Shown piece after piece: positions 16,438-25,450 of a stretch of 64,000 bases of DNA; positions within the stretch are counted from its first letter, which is position 1; each line of letters starts with the position of its first letter. Position numbers and translations under genes: made by a program. The stretch spans positions 496,001 to 560,000 of the forward strand of contig NZ_WOWO01000003.1 in NCBI RefSeq assembly GCF_009831455.1, given 5' to 3'. This DNA comes from Salinirussus salinus. Lineage in GTDB: Archaea; Halobacteriota; Halobacteria; Halobacteriales; Haloarculaceae. Under the pieces are notes generated by a model. The model saw nothing but the letters and a program-made list of their open reading frames with translations. It searched no databases and had not been told where the DNA came from.

Positions 16438-17505
16438 TCAGGCCGACAGCGTCACCGGCTCCATCCCGCCCTGTAGCCCGCCGAAGGCCGTCTCGTACCC
16501 CTCGTGGCGGGCGGTCTGGGGCTGGGTCGTCGGTGTCAGCGTCAGCTCGTCGCCCGACTCGACCCCGTCGACCACGGCGCCGTAGTGATAGCCCAGGTCG
16601 GGGTCGAGCGTCCGGACGAGTTCGCCGTCGAACACGGGCTCGCCGTCGCGGCGCACCGCTCCTGCCAGCCCCATCGCCGGGACCACCATCCGGTTGTAGC
16701 GGGTCCGGGCCGAGACCGCGAGGTAGGCACCCTCGCCCTCGACCCCCGCGGGTGGGCTGTCGAGGGCAGTGGCCACCAGCACCGCGCCGTTGCTCCGCCC
16801 GCTGCCGAGCACGGTCCCGGGGAGGTCCTCGACGGCCGGGGCGAAGGAGTCGGGCATCATCTCCATCGCGTTGGGGTCGACCGCGCCGGGTTCACCCCCG
16901 CGGTCCAGCACCTCGTAGGCGAGTTCGTCCCGGGCGGACCGGCTGTACTCGAAGGGGATGTCGATGGTCGTCGGCTCGCCGAAGCGGTCCCGGAAGCTCC
17001 CGGTCCGCCGGGTCGAGACACCGCCGACCGAGAGGCGCACGGTGTAGCTCCCGTCGCCGTCGAGCCCGAAGTTCGCGCCGTAGTGAAAGCCCATGGGCTG
17101 GGAGAGCATCGGATAGATGACTTCCTCGGAGACCAGCGACCCGTCCCGGAGGATCTCGAGCGAGAGCCCGGTTTCGGGGAGGACGGTCCGGGTCTCGGGG
17201 TCCCAGATGCTCGCCATCAGGTGGACGTCGTCGCCGTCCTCGATGGAGGTGCGCTCGACGGTGTCGCCGGTGACGGTCCAGAAGCGGTGGGCGTAGCTGT
17301 ACATCAGGCCCGCGGCGAAGTCGCCGCGCTCGCCCGTGTCGACCATCCCCGTGCCCTCGACGTGGCCGGGGACGTATATCCCGTCGGGGCGGTTCTCGGG
17401 GACTGGGGCGTTGCCCGTCGCGCGACTCTCGAGGAGACCGGCACAGCCAGCGAGCGACAGCGCACTCACCCCCGCGCCGGCGCGGAGGAACGTCCGGCGG
17501 TCCAT
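16438..17505 (-). CDS. Lipoprotein resembling P19/Tp34 iron-transport proteins
   Basis: A 355-aa exported protein. The N-terminus MDRRTFLRAGAGVSALSLAG combines a twin-arginine motif with a lipobox (LAGCAG), so it should be a membrane-anchored extracellular lipoprotein. Residues from about 45 to 200 contain DVHLMASIWD, PMGFHYGANFGLDGDG and a beta-rich pattern like the periplasmic Fe(II)/Cu-binding P19/Tp34 family. The C-terminal half repeats a similar beta domain (DLGYHYGAVVDGVESGDE). No iron permease gene is adjacent, so the metal role is an inference. Confidence 0.75.
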   Translation of the reverse strand: MDRRTFLRAGAGVSALSLAGCAGLLESRATGNAPVPENRPDGIYVPGHVEGTGMVDTGERGDFAAGLMYSYAHRFWTVTGDTVERTSIEDGDDVHLMASIWDPETRTVLPETGLSLEILRDGSLVSEEVIYPMLSQPMGFHYGANFGLDGDGSYTVRLSVGGVSTRRTGSFRDRFGEPTTIDIPFEYSRSARDELAYEVLDRGGEPGAVDPNAMEMMPDSFAPAVEDLPGTVLGSGRSNGAVLVATALDSPPAGVEGEGAYLAVSARTRYNRMVVPAMGLAGAVRRDGEPVFDGELVRTLDPDLGYHYGAVVDGVESGDELTLTPTTQPQTARHEGYETAFGGLQGGMEPVTLSA

Positions 17506-17569
17506 ACCCGTCGTAGTGGACGTTCGGGAAAGTGGGTTCTGGTCCGGCCGTCGAACGGGGGAGGTCCGG

Positions 17570-18082
17570 CTACTCCGGGTCGAAGAAGCTGTCGACCAGC
17601 CGCGTGAACCGGTCGACCAGCCGGTCGGGTACGGACGGCTCGACGGTCGCCAGCAGCGCCGCGGTCTCGGCCGGCCGGGAGAGCGACAGCGTGACCCGGC
17701 CGCGCTCGTCGTAACGCTTCTCGACGAGGTCCTGCTCGAGGAGGTGGTCGAGGTGCCACTCCAGCGTGCTCCGGGCGATCCCGAGGTCGTCGGCGACGGC
17801 CGCCGGCGCGCTCTCCCCTTCGGCGGCGAGCACGCCCAGGATGTCGCGGGCGGTCTCCCGTCGCAGGACCGCCAGCGCCCCCCGCTCCCAGGCGTCGTAC
17901 TCCGGGGGGTAGTAGTGGGTGCGGCCGTACAGCGGCTCGGCGACGACCGCGTCGGGAGTGAGCCGCTTGAGGTGGTGCTGGACCTGGCCGGGCGCGAGGT
18001 CCAGCTCCCGGACCAGGGCGTTGAAGTGGACGCCAGGATGGGCGTCGACGTGGTCCCGGATGCGCTCCCGCGGGCCGCTCAC
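17570..18082 (-). CDS. Tandem winged-helix transcriptional regulator
   Basis: A 170-aa DNA-binding protein with two helix-turn-helix regions. Residues from about 5 to 55 contain HFNALVRELDLAPGQVQHHL. Residues from about 80 to 130 contain ILGVLAAEGESAPAAVADDL and RSTLEWHLDHLLEQDLVEK. Haloarchaea commonly fuse two such domains. The GTG start overlaps the preceding gene by 4 bp (GTGA), so it is co-translated with a membrane protein, a common arrangement for one-component sensory pairs. Confidence 0.82.
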   Translation of the reverse strand: MSGPRERIRDHVDAHPGVHFNALVRELDLAPGQVQHHLKRLTPDAVVAEPLYGRTHYYPPEYDAWERGALAVLRRETARDILGVLAAEGESAPAAVADDLGIARSTLEWHLDHLLEQDLVEKRYDERGRVTLSLSRPAETAALLATVEPSVPDRLVDRFTRLVDSFFDPE

Positions 18083-18480
18083 GTCGCGGCCCCCTCGCGT
18101 TCGACGGTCCGGGCGTAGTAGACGGCGCCGACGACCAGTCCGACCAGCACCACGTCCAGCCCGTGTTCGAGCAGGTGGTGACCGGCCGGCGAGACCATCC
18201 CGGCGAAGGTGACCCCGGCGACGACTGACCGGGCCAGAAGCGCTGCCACCGCGGCGACGACCAGCAGGTACGACCGGGACTTCCGGCGGACGTAGGCGGC
18301 GAAGGTGAGCCCGAGCAGGGCCGCCGTCGCTACCGTCGCGAGGGCGACGACCGCCAGTACCCACGGCGGGTCCGACGCCACTCCCCCGCCGGCGTGTAGC
18401 GGCACCGCGTCCGCGAGCGACAGCGCGTCGGCGCGCGGGACCGCGGTCGCGTCTGCGACCGTGGCTGCGTGCGAGACCAT
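18079..18480 (-). CDS. Small membrane protein paired with the winged-helix regulator
   Basis: A 133-aa protein with three to four hydrophobic helices (VLAVVALATVATAALLGLTF, SYLLVVAAVAALLARSVVAG, VVLVGLVVGAVYYA) and histidines near the third helix (GHHLLEHGLD). The ATG at MVSHAATV has a TATA-like element about 28 nt upstream. The overlap with the downstream regulator gene suggests a common function, perhaps sensing at the membrane. I recognise no named family with certainty. Confidence 0.75.
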   Translation of the reverse strand: MVSHAATVADATAVPRADALSLADAVPLHAGGGVASDPPWVLAVVALATVATAALLGLTFAAYVRRKSRSYLLVVAAVAALLARSVVAGVTFAGMVSPAGHHLLEHGLDVVLVGLVVGAVYYARTVEREGAAT

Positions 18481-18655
18481 GCCGGCGTTTGGGTCTGCCG
18501 GTATCTCAACGCTTCGACACGCGACCGGCGGCGTCTCCGTCTGCGACCCGGGTCGACGGCCGCGGGACGGGTGCCTGGCGAGTGCCCCCGGCTCCGCCGT
18601 GTGATTACGTCGTCCACACCAGGGAGTTACGTGGCAGGCCTCCATCGGCCCGCAC

Positions 18656-20098
18656 ATGCCATCCGACCGGGAGCCGTTCGTGGTCGTCGGCGGCGACGCC
18701 GCCGGCCTCAGCGCCGCCAGCAAGTGTAGACGCGAGTCCGACCGCGAAGTCGTCGTCTACGAGAAGGGTTCGTGGGTCTCCTACGCCCACTGCGGGACCC
18801 CCTACTTCGTCAAGGGGGAGGTCGACGAACTGACCGACCTGCTCTCGCTGTCGCCCGACGAGGTCGACGAGCGGGGGATCGAGCTCTGCCGGAACCACGA
18901 AGTGCTCGACGTCGACACCGAGGCCCGCACCGTCAGCGTCGCGGGGCCGGACGGGGAGTTCGAGCAACCGTACGGCGACCTGCTGGTCGCGACGGGTGCC
19001 CGCGCGCTGACGAGCCCCGTCGACGGGACGGACCTCGACGGGGCCCACACGCTACACGGCCTGGACTCCGCTGCGGGGATCCGCGCCCACCTGCTCGACC
19101 CCGATACTGACCACCTCGCCGATGTCGGCGGCGAAGCGTTCGTCGACCGCGAGCGCGTCGAGCGCTACGGCGCGATGGACCCGCCCGAAACGGTGGCCAT
19201 CGTCGGCGGCGGCTACGTCGGCATCGAGATGGCCGAGGCATTCAGTACGCACCAGTGCGACGTCCACCTCTTCCAGCGCGGCGCCCACGTCCTCCCGCCC
19301 TTCGGCGAGGCCGTCGCCGAGCGGGTCGAGGCGGAACTCCGCGAGCGGGGGGTGACGCTTCACCTGGAGACAGAGGTGGCGGAACTGACCGGCAGCGAGG
19401 GGCGGGTCGAGCACCTGGTCTGTACCGGCGGGACGGAGCTTGACACCGAGCTGGCGCTGGTCGGCGTCGGTATCCAGCCCAACACCGAACTCGTGGCGGA
19501 CGAGCCGGTTGGGACCGGGCCCGGCGGGGCCATCGTGGTCGACGACCACGGCCGGACGGGCGTCGACGGCGTCTACGCCGCGGGGGACTGCGCGACGATG
19601 GAACACGCCGTGACGGGCGAGCCCGAGTGGGTGCCGCTGGGGCTGACGGCCAACCGCGCCGGCCGCGCCATCGGCTCGACCGTGGCGGGCGACCCCGAAC
19701 CGGTGGGGACCATCGCCGGCACCGGGGTGCTGAAGGCCTTCGACTGCGAGGCCGGCCGGACGGGGATCATCGACCCCGACCGGGCCCGCGAGGCGGGCTT
19801 TGACCCCGTGAGCGAGACCGTCACCGCGGGCTCGCGGTCGGGCTACTACCCCGGCGGGTCGGAGACCGACGTGACGCTCGTGGCCGACCGGAACTCGGGG
19901 CTGTTGCTCGGGGGGAGCATCGTCGGCACCGACCGCGCGGCCATCCGGGTCGATATCCTCGCGACGGCCATCGAGCAGGGCGCGACAGTCGGAGAACTCG
20001 AACGGACGGATCTCGCGTACGCGCCGCCGTTCAGCCCGGTCTGGGACCCCGTGCTCGTCGGCGCGAAGGTGCTCCGGGGGTCGGTCGAGGCGGAGTAG
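18656..20098 (+). CDS. CoA-disulfide reductase-type FAD-dependent oxidoreductase
   Basis: A pyridine-nucleotide-disulfide oxidoreductase of 480 aa. VVVGGDAAGLSAA binds FAD, VAIVGGGYVGIEMAE binds NAD(P)H, and GVYAAGDCATM is the second FAD motif. The redox cysteine lies in SYAHCGTPY, as in CoA-disulfide reductases and NADH oxidases that use a single active-site Cys. The C-terminal dimerisation domain is present (LAYAPPFSPVWDPV). A TATA-like TTACG about 28 nt upstream fits a leaderless message. The role is thiol redox balance or polysulfide reduction. Confidence 0.9.
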   Translation: MPSDREPFVVVGGDAAGLSAASKCRRESDREVVVYEKGSWVSYAHCGTPYFVKGEVDELTDLLSLSPDEVDERGIELCRNHEVLDVDTEARTVSVAGPDGEFEQPYGDLLVATGARALTSPVDGTDLDGAHTLHGLDSAAGIRAHLLDPDTDHLADVGGEAFVDRERVERYGAMDPPETVAIVGGGYVGIEMAEAFSTHQCDVHLFQRGAHVLPPFGEAVAERVEAELRERGVTLHLETEVAELTGSEGRVEHLVCTGGTELDTELALVGVGIQPNTELVADEPVGTGPGGAIVVDDHGRTGVDGVYAAGDCATMEHAVTGEPEWVPLGLTANRAGRAIGSTVAGDPEPVGTIAGTGVLKAFDCEAGRTGIIDPDRAREAGFDPVSETVTAGSRSGYYPGGSETDVTLVADRNSGLLLGGSIVGTDRAAIRVDILATAIEQGATVGELERTDLAYAPPFSPVWDPVLVGAKVLRGSVEAE

Positions 20099-20341
20099 TT
20101 CGGGTCGAGCGGTCTCGTTGCCCCCTTGAGCCGGATGGGGTTCAGCATTCCTGCTGAGCGCAGGGTGCGTATCACTCACCGCAGTCGAACCGGGAGACGG
20201 CTGAAGGAATCGGTTGTTACAGCACCCTGCCGTATATGTATAATATCTTAAATACTGTCTGCCAGACATGGGGGCTGGTCACACACAAAGAGTGGTTTGT
20301 GTTACCTCAATCACTTTCGTTACCCGGGGTGTCGTTCCGGT

Positions 20342-21502
20342 GTGGAACGATATACAGTAGTCCTCGTACTCGTCTCAGCACTCGTCCTGGCGGGCTGTGC
20401 CGGCGGTTTGGGCGCGGAGACAGGACCCTCCGATTCAACACACGTATCGCCCGACCAGGTACCTGGCGTCACGAACGGGACGCTCTCGAACGCCTCGGCT
20501 CTTGTTGAGGCAAATCGGAACGCGGTGACGACTCGTGGAGTTGTCCTTCAGGTCAACCGGTCCTCGGCTCAAGGGACCATTGACGCCCGTCTCGTCGTTG
20601 GGGCGAACCTCTCGACGTACACCATCTCAGGTACAGGGTCGCTGAGTGACGGGCAGTCCACGACCATCGACCAGTGGAGCAACGAAACCACGCGATTCGT
20701 TCGGACCTCCTCAGACGAGAAGACGAACTACCGAGTCCTTGAGGGGCACAACAACCGGCTCACTATCCTTTCCCAAGTCTACCGGTTTCTCTCGGCAGGC
20801 GATTTCGAGGTTGCCAACGAAACGTCCGGTGATAGCAACGTCGTTCTCACTGCGGACAGCGTTTCAGCAGCAAGCACCTCGACAGGTGACGTTGAGTCCT
20901 TCGAAGGCCGTCTCGTCGTCACCGAATCCGGCCGGATTCAGAATCTGTCGGTCACAGCCACTCAAGACGGCGAGACAGTGACCTACAGCTACGAGTTGCG
21001 CCAGGCCGGTGTCGACAGTGTCCCCGAACCGGACTGGATAGACGACGTGCCACCGGGTGCGAGCGTTCAGGCCCAACTCTCCATTGACGTAGAAAACAAC
21101 TCATATCTCACACTCAAACACATCAGGGGCGATGTGGTCCCGAGTGCGACGACGGTGCGAGTAGAATCCAACGGGACAACTGACACGGTGAGTTTGGATG
21201 GTTCACTCTCGGCCGGCGACACGCGCTACGTCTACTTCGACGCCTCCTCGCAGGAACTCCGGGTGACGGCTGACCGCCCCGAGACACGTACTGTCTCGCC
21301 TGTCACCAGCCCGGCGTCTGTTCGGATTGTCACCGAAGGCGGTGCTGTCCTCCACAGTGGAAGCATGGCCTGGGAATCCACGAGTGAGTCCGCAAGCGGT
21401 GCCGACAGTTCCAGCGAGACGATGACCACGGAGAGCGCAAACGCAACCGCAGCGGCCATCACGCGTGGTTGCACATCGAAGCGGCGGCCAGTGAACCCGT
21501 GA
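20342..21502 (+). CDS. Haloarchaeal lipoprotein of unknown function
   Basis: An exported protein of about 386 aa. I start it at GTG because this places the lipobox ALVLAGCAG close to the N-terminus (VERYTVVLVLVSALVLAG), and TCGTTACC lies about 25 nt upstream. The rest is Ser/Thr-rich, beta-strand-rich and has many N-x-S/T sequons, as in cell-surface proteins. The general look matches the DUF7537 lipoproteins, which I say with moderate confidence only. The last 30 residues are low complexity. Codon use is less GC-rich than in neighbouring genes, suggesting acquisition. The 243-bp spacer before it has AT-rich TATA-like sequence at 20233-20255. Confidence 0.75.
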   Translation: MERYTVVLVLVSALVLAGCAGGLGAETGPSDSTHVSPDQVPGVTNGTLSNASALVEANRNAVTTRGVVLQVNRSSAQGTIDARLVVGANLSTYTISGTGSLSDGQSTTIDQWSNETTRFVRTSSDEKTNYRVLEGHNNRLTILSQVYRFLSAGDFEVANETSGDSNVVLTADSVSAASTSTGDVESFEGRLVVTESGRIQNLSVTATQDGETVTYSYELRQAGVDSVPEPDWIDDVPPGASVQAQLSIDVENNSYLTLKHIRGDVVPSATTVRVESNGTTDTVSLDGSLSAGDTRYVYFDASSQELRVTADRPETRTVSPVTSPASVRIVTEGGAVLHSGSMAWESTSESASGADSSSETMTTESANATAAAITRGCTSKRRPVNP

Positions 21503-21524
21503 GCCTCGAACCCGTCCCCTCTTC

Positions 21525-22217
21525 CTACACCCCCTCGAGCCCGGCAAGCACTTCACCGGTCAGTTCGAGGTCGTCAGTCCAGAACCCAGCGTAGCGCCCG
21601 TTCTCGGCACGCGCGACGAGCGCACAGGACTCCGCCCCACCATCGAACGCGAGCACCCAGTACCGGGTTAGCCCGCCGGCGATTTCGTGATAGGTAACCC
21701 CCGGGATCGCCGGCGGGTCCCAGTCGTCGATACCGTAGATGTGGAGTTCCAACTCGGTGTCGACGGCGAGGCGACGGTACGTCTCGACCTGGGCTTCAAA
21801 CGCGGAGAGCCGTTGAAAGGCCACACGAAGCGTTCCCTGGCCAACCCGGAACGCACGGTCCTCTATCTCCCGGCTGACCGCAAGTAGGTCCTGCCGCCCG
21901 AGTGCTGTGAACACGGTTCCATCGAGTACCTCGAACAGGGCCCGGTAGCCCTCGGAAATCTCCTCGGAGTCACCCGGCCGGACGAGTGGCGGCTCGAGGA
22001 GCCCCTCTAACGCGTCCAAGCCGAGGGCGCCGACAAATTCGCCGTTGTCTTCGATAGCGACAAACGGGTCCGGCCTTCCCGGCGGGAGGTCTCGCCGCTC
22101 GACGGTGACCCGGTGGTTCGCAAACCGGTCGCTCAGGCCGTCTTCGTCGTCTCGTGTGTGGACGATAAACCGCTTCCCGTGGCTCTGGACCTCGTCAAAT
22201 AGTGTATCGAACATCAT
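21525..22217 (-). CDS. DICT-domain sensory protein
   Basis: A 230-aa soluble protein recognisable as a DICT sensor domain (named after diguanylate cyclases and two-component systems). Characteristic stretches are FIVHTRDDEDGLSDRF, FQRLSAFEAQVETYRRLA and ELHIYGIDDWDPPAIPG. Its ATG overlaps the winged-helix gene stop by one base, so the two form an operon. The family is often combined with output domains; here the output is presumably the adjacent DNA-binding protein. The ligand is unknown. Confidence 0.8.
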   Translation of the reverse strand: MMFDTLFDEVQSHGKRFIVHTRDDEDGLSDRFANHRVTVERRDLPPGRPDPFVAIEDNGEFVGALGLDALEGLLEPPLVRPGDSEEISEGYRALFEVLDGTVFTALGRQDLLAVSREIEDRAFRVGQGTLRVAFQRLSAFEAQVETYRRLAVDTELELHIYGIDDWDPPAIPGVTYHEIAGGLTRYWVLAFDGGAESCALVARAENGRYAGFWTDDLELTGEVLAGLEGV

Positions 22218-22603
22218 CAGTCACCCCGTTGCTCGCCCTCGACACTGCGGGCGATTAGTGACGCGACATCATCGCTGAGCGGCCTCAGGGTGATAGAGTC
22301 GGTCGCCTGGTGGTACTCGACGAGTCCCGCATCCTCGAGGACCGGTAAGTCCCGGTGGTGGAGTTCGCTCCGGATCCGTCGGTAATCGTCTGCTCCACGC
22401 ATCGTGCCCGCCTCCGTTGCCTCCCAGCCGGCCAGGACAGTCGTGAGGTCGTCAAGCGTGGCCGCGTCCTGAACAAGCAGGATATACAACACCCGGCGTC
22501 GCTGGGTCGAGGCCATTGCCCGATAGAAGTCGTCCTCAGACAAGCGCACCCCCCAGTCCCCGCGCTGCCCCCCGGGATCTGGCTCTGTCGTACGCTCATC
22601 CAT
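22217..22603 (-). CDS. Winged-helix regulator (DUF7344-like)
   Basis: A 128-aa protein with one winged-helix domain: AMASTQRRRVLYILLVQD, then IRSELHHRDLPVLEDAGLVE and the wing YHQATDSITL. This is the common haloarchaeal architecture in which an N-terminal recognition of 'the gene' part is followed by an acidic tail. The start MDERTT is placed 27 nt after TTTATTTTT, a good TATA box. It is co-transcribed with the DICT protein and probably delivers its signal. Confidence 0.82.
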   Translation of the reverse strand: MDERTTEPDPGGQRGDWGVRLSEDDFYRAMASTQRRRVLYILLVQDAATLDDLTTVLAGWEATEAGTMRGADDYRRIRSELHHRDLPVLEDAGLVEYHQATDSITLRPLSDDVASLIARSVEGEQRGD

Positions 22604-22744
22604 AGGGTATGGTACTCGTTCACAAGGAAAAATAAACCTTCCGCGCACTCCAGAGGTCGCCGTCGGCGGTTTCGACAATGATCACGAGGTCCTCCTTGCT
22701 CGAGGTCGTACTCACGCCTCCGGGCCGTCTTCAGTGGCTCGGGG

Positions 22745-22975
22745 TCACCCCTCGTCGTCCGAGTCGCGCCCGTCGGCGAGCCAGTCGACCTCGCTGGATG
22801 CTTGCAACGACACCGTCGTAGTGTCGGTAGCGGTATCATCGCGCCCTTCGGTTCCATCGACATCCGCACTCGGTGCATCGGGGTCCGGATCACCAAGTCG
22901 GTCCTTCGGTGGACCCCTGGCCTCGACCTGCGCGAGTAGGGTCTCCAGTTCGCCTGGGTCGCCCTCGTAGCGCTC
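22745..22975 (-). pseudogene. C-terminal fragment of a protein gene
   Basis: An open frame of 76 codons reads YEGDPGELETLLAQVEARG and ends in the acidic VDWLADGRDSDDEG. It is composition-typical haloarchaeal coding sequence, but it begins directly after an in-frame TGA and has no usable upstream start. It is therefore likely a remnant of a longer gene. I do not recognise the family. Confidence 0.45.
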
Positions 22976-22980
22976 TCAGA

Positions 22981-23318
22981 ACGCGGGAGCGGGAGTGGAC
23001 GGAGACGTGTGGCGTGGGCGGTCACCCGCCTGGGGTGCCGGCGTGACTGTCGGGTGCGGCCTGGACGAGGCGAATCCAGGCCGCCGCTTGAATGCCAGAC
23101 GGTGCGGGCGTGTCGGCGGGTGCCATCCACACCTCGGATGTGGAGCCGACTAAAGGCATCCCAATTCGTGGGTTCTCGTGTCTGTTCGCGACCATGTGAA
23201 CCCGCTTGTGGTGGTTTGAGACCGTCCAACCATCCGGTTTTGTTCAAACCCGTGACCGCTGGGAGGCTTCAGCGAGCCTGCGTGATACACCGTACGTATC
23301 CGTCACCACGAACTGCTT
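22981..23318. other. Gene-free stretch with several hairpins
   Basis: There is no convincing gene here. Three hairpins stand out: GGCGG/CCGCC at 23017-23030, a perfect 10-bp stem GCGGCCTGGA/TCCAGGCCGC at 23056-23084, and TCCACA/TGTGGA at 23126-23144. A weaker inverted repeat, GTTTGA/TCAAAC, lies around 23215-23250. A 45-codon minus-strand frame starting at 23159 exists, but its reality is uncertain. The stretch could be a structured RNA or the remains of an element. Confidence 0.35.
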
Positions 23319-24185
23319 CTATCCGAGAGACGACCTGCGGGATTCCAGCCCGATATACAGAAGAGATACGACGATCAGATACAGCCCCATCCCTCCGACG
23401 ACGCCCCACGTCAGGGCGTTCGATTGGTCGAAGTTGGCCCAGACACGGACGACACCAATCAGGACCAACGTGAACCCAAGTAGTTGACTTTGGACCAGTA
23501 TTCTGGCAGCGCTCCAGCGAGGGTCAAGCACGACGACGCTGTTAACGACGCCGAAGAGAGCAAACCATCCCGCCAAAATCCGCGCCGTGAAAGGGGACAC
23601 GGTCCATGGCCACACCCCAATCATGAGTTCCGGCGCGATAAACAGGGCGACAGCACTGACTGTGATGAGCACTCCTAAGCCACCGCCGAGCACCCGCACC
23701 ACTTGTGGGAGAAGGACCTCGCCCCCCTCCAGTTCCTCAGGATCGGCCCGGCGATTGAGCACCCAAATTGCTGGAATAAGGACGGGAGTGACTGCGTAGA
23801 GAAACACCCAGAGACCGAACGTGAAGTGACTGTGGTTGAAGTTTTCCCAGTGGAGCACGGTGGCGATAGCCATCAGCCACGTGAATGCGGCGATCCCGAG
23901 GAAGACCGGGGCGACCGTGTGCCACTTGTTGACGGAGGCGACCCGATAAAAGAAATACACTCCCGCCCCGTAGCCTGCGCCCATTATGATCGGCGTCATC
24001 TCGGGTTGGATCGTCCACGCGAAGTACGTCGTGGTCTGGTCGGGCAGTCCGTAGAGAACCAGAAACGCCGCAGCTAAAAACGGGATAATGAAGCGCGCGA
24101 CCCATCGGGTAATCGGAAGGACCCGCCCATTACGGTCAGAGGTGCCCAGTATCCACCTTCGAAAAACTGCTTTCCGTTCGTTCAT
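23319..24185 (-). CDS. Polytopic membrane protein of unknown function
   Basis: A 288-aa protein with about eight hydrophobic helices. The conserved-looking loop HWENFNHSHFTFGLWVFLY contains clustered His and Asn that could bind metal or substrate. I cannot assign a family. A TATA-like GATATATTC lies about 40 nt upstream, followed by a direct repeat GATTCAGTCTGATTCAG that could be an operator. It stands alone in the accessory block between gene fragments. Its GC content is lower than that of the flanking core genes. Confidence 0.75.
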   Translation of the reverse strand: MNERKAVFRRWILGTSDRNGRVLPITRWVARFIIPFLAAAFLVLYGLPDQTTTYFAWTIQPEMTPIIMGAGYGAGVYFFYRVASVNKWHTVAPVFLGIAAFTWLMAIATVLHWENFNHSHFTFGLWVFLYAVTPVLIPAIWVLNRRADPEELEGGEVLLPQVVRVLGGGLGVLITVSAVALFIAPELMIGVWPWTVSPFTARILAGWFALFGVVNSVVVLDPRWSAARILVQSQLLGFTLVLIGVVRVWANFDQSNALTWGVVGGMGLYLIVVSLLYIGLESRRSSLG

Positions 24186-24471
24186 TGAAACTACCTGATT
24201 CAGTCTGATTCAGCATGCGAGAATATATCCGTTCCTTCCATTTGGTGGCTGTACACTCAATATTTCGCACGCCGTTCCTACCGGCTGCTGCTGGGTTTAA
24301 CAGGGCCAAATATCCCGCACACGGGGGTCGTCAGTCATACACCGATGTATGAGCGAAACCCGAAGGACAGACGCTAAGCGGAGTTCGATTCCCACGCTCA
24401 CACGCAGAATAGACGGGCCAGCGTTCCGGGCCGCGCGCGTGGCGTGGTGAGCAGTCGGCTTGCTGCACTCC

Positions 24472-25056
24472 TCAAAACGGCAGGGAACGGAGGCCGTCGT
24501 CGTACTCGAGTTTGATTTCGGTGAACTTCCGGAGCCTCCCGAAGGAGTTGTACTGGGGATCGTGCCAGAGCTGTCCCGCGAAAGTAAGCCACTGGTCGCG
24601 CCGGCTCTCGAGGTGTCCAGTCCGGGCGAGCACGCCGTGGATGGCGGCCTCAAACACGTCTCTGGAAAACTCGGGAATGTACGCCGACGTACCCTCGCCG
24701 GCGACTCTCCCCGTCTCGGGGTTGTACCGCCGGCCCGAGGGTTCCTGATACACATCTCTCGTCCGGTCCCCGCCCTCGTGTTGGTGTGGGAGGAACACCT
24801 CCTCATCGGAGAGGGCGACCCGCGCCCCGTCCTCGAGATAGCTATCGCGTGCGACTGGCTCCGGGTGTGCGGTCACTGTGAAGCGAGCGATGCGGTGCGC
24901 TCGCTTCCGCTGCTGCCAGCTGCCGGGGTTCGAGTGTGTCCGCTCACCGTTGCTCTGTTCGTCGCTGGAGTCCGTCTCGTCGAACCACCAGTTTTTGCGA
25001 CTGTATTGCGCATCGGACGTGGCCGGTGGGTAGCCGCCCGCAGATGTGACTCTCCG
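24472..25056 (-). pseudogene. 5'-truncated gene of unknown function
   Basis: The frame is open for 194 codons, but no ATG, GTG or TTG occurs before codon 61. Even so, the upstream part reads like real haloarchaeal protein (RKNWWFDETDSSDEQSNGER, then SWQQRKRAHRIARF). An in-frame TGA precedes it immediately. The remaining C-terminal part is FLPHQHEGGD, YIPEFSRDVFEAAIHGVLAR and FGRLRKFTEIKLEYDDGLRS. A shortened product starting from the GTG at 24876 (134 aa) is possible. The family is not recognised. Confidence 0.55.
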
Positions 25057-25162
25057 TCAGATCGTGACTACTCCCGGGCGCTCAGGAACGGCACTCGAGG
25101 CTGCGTGGGTGGCTTACGACCGAGTGAGAACCTTGAGAAGGATGCCACGAGAGGAGCGAATC

Positions 25163-25450
25163 ATGAGTCCGACCGTCCAGGAGCTTCGGAACGCGATTCG
25201 AGCGGCAACGGGGCGCTTCGAACGGGAGGTGGAGGCGTCGTTCACGAAAGAAGAACTCCAGGCGATCTGTGAGACACTCGAGATTGCTGTCGACGATCCT
25301 GAGCGCCCGTCGACGACGCGAATGCGCCGGCGCATCCGGGCGCAGGTCGGCATCACCGAGTCGCCCGAAGCGGCGGACGAGTCCACCTTCCGGAAGGCCG
25401 ACCTCCGAGTGATTGCCGACGCGGTTGGGGCGTCGTCCACTGGGAGTTGA
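25163..25450 (+). CDS. Small protein with two SAP/HeH-like helical repeats
   Basis: A 95-aa protein with an internal repeat: ASFTKEELQAICETLEIAV and STFRKADLRVIADAVGASS share a Ser-Phe-x-Lys-x-(Glu/Asp)-Leu-x-x-Ile pattern. This resembles SAP or HeH DNA-binding helices. GAGGAG lies six bases before the ATG, a Shine-Dalgarno-led start unusual for this window. Its stop overlaps the next frame (TTGA). Such small proteins are common in haloarchaeal viruses and plasmids. Confidence 0.55.
   Translation: MSPTVQELRNAIRAATGRFEREVEASFTKEELQAICETLEIAVDDPERPSTTRMRRRIRAQVGITESPEAADESTFRKADLRVIADAVGASSTGS

Noticed and set aside
14774-16585. Plus-strand frame of about 600 codons opposite the beta-CASP nuclease gene
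   Set aside because: It is antisense to a gene with intact catalytic motifs. Its sequence is compositionally unlike haloarchaeal proteins and shows no motifs.
23022-23159. 45-codon minus-strand frame in the hairpin-dense spacer
   Set aside because: It has no acidic bias, no promoter and no recognisable family, and hairpin structure explains the region as well. It is kept only as an alternative.
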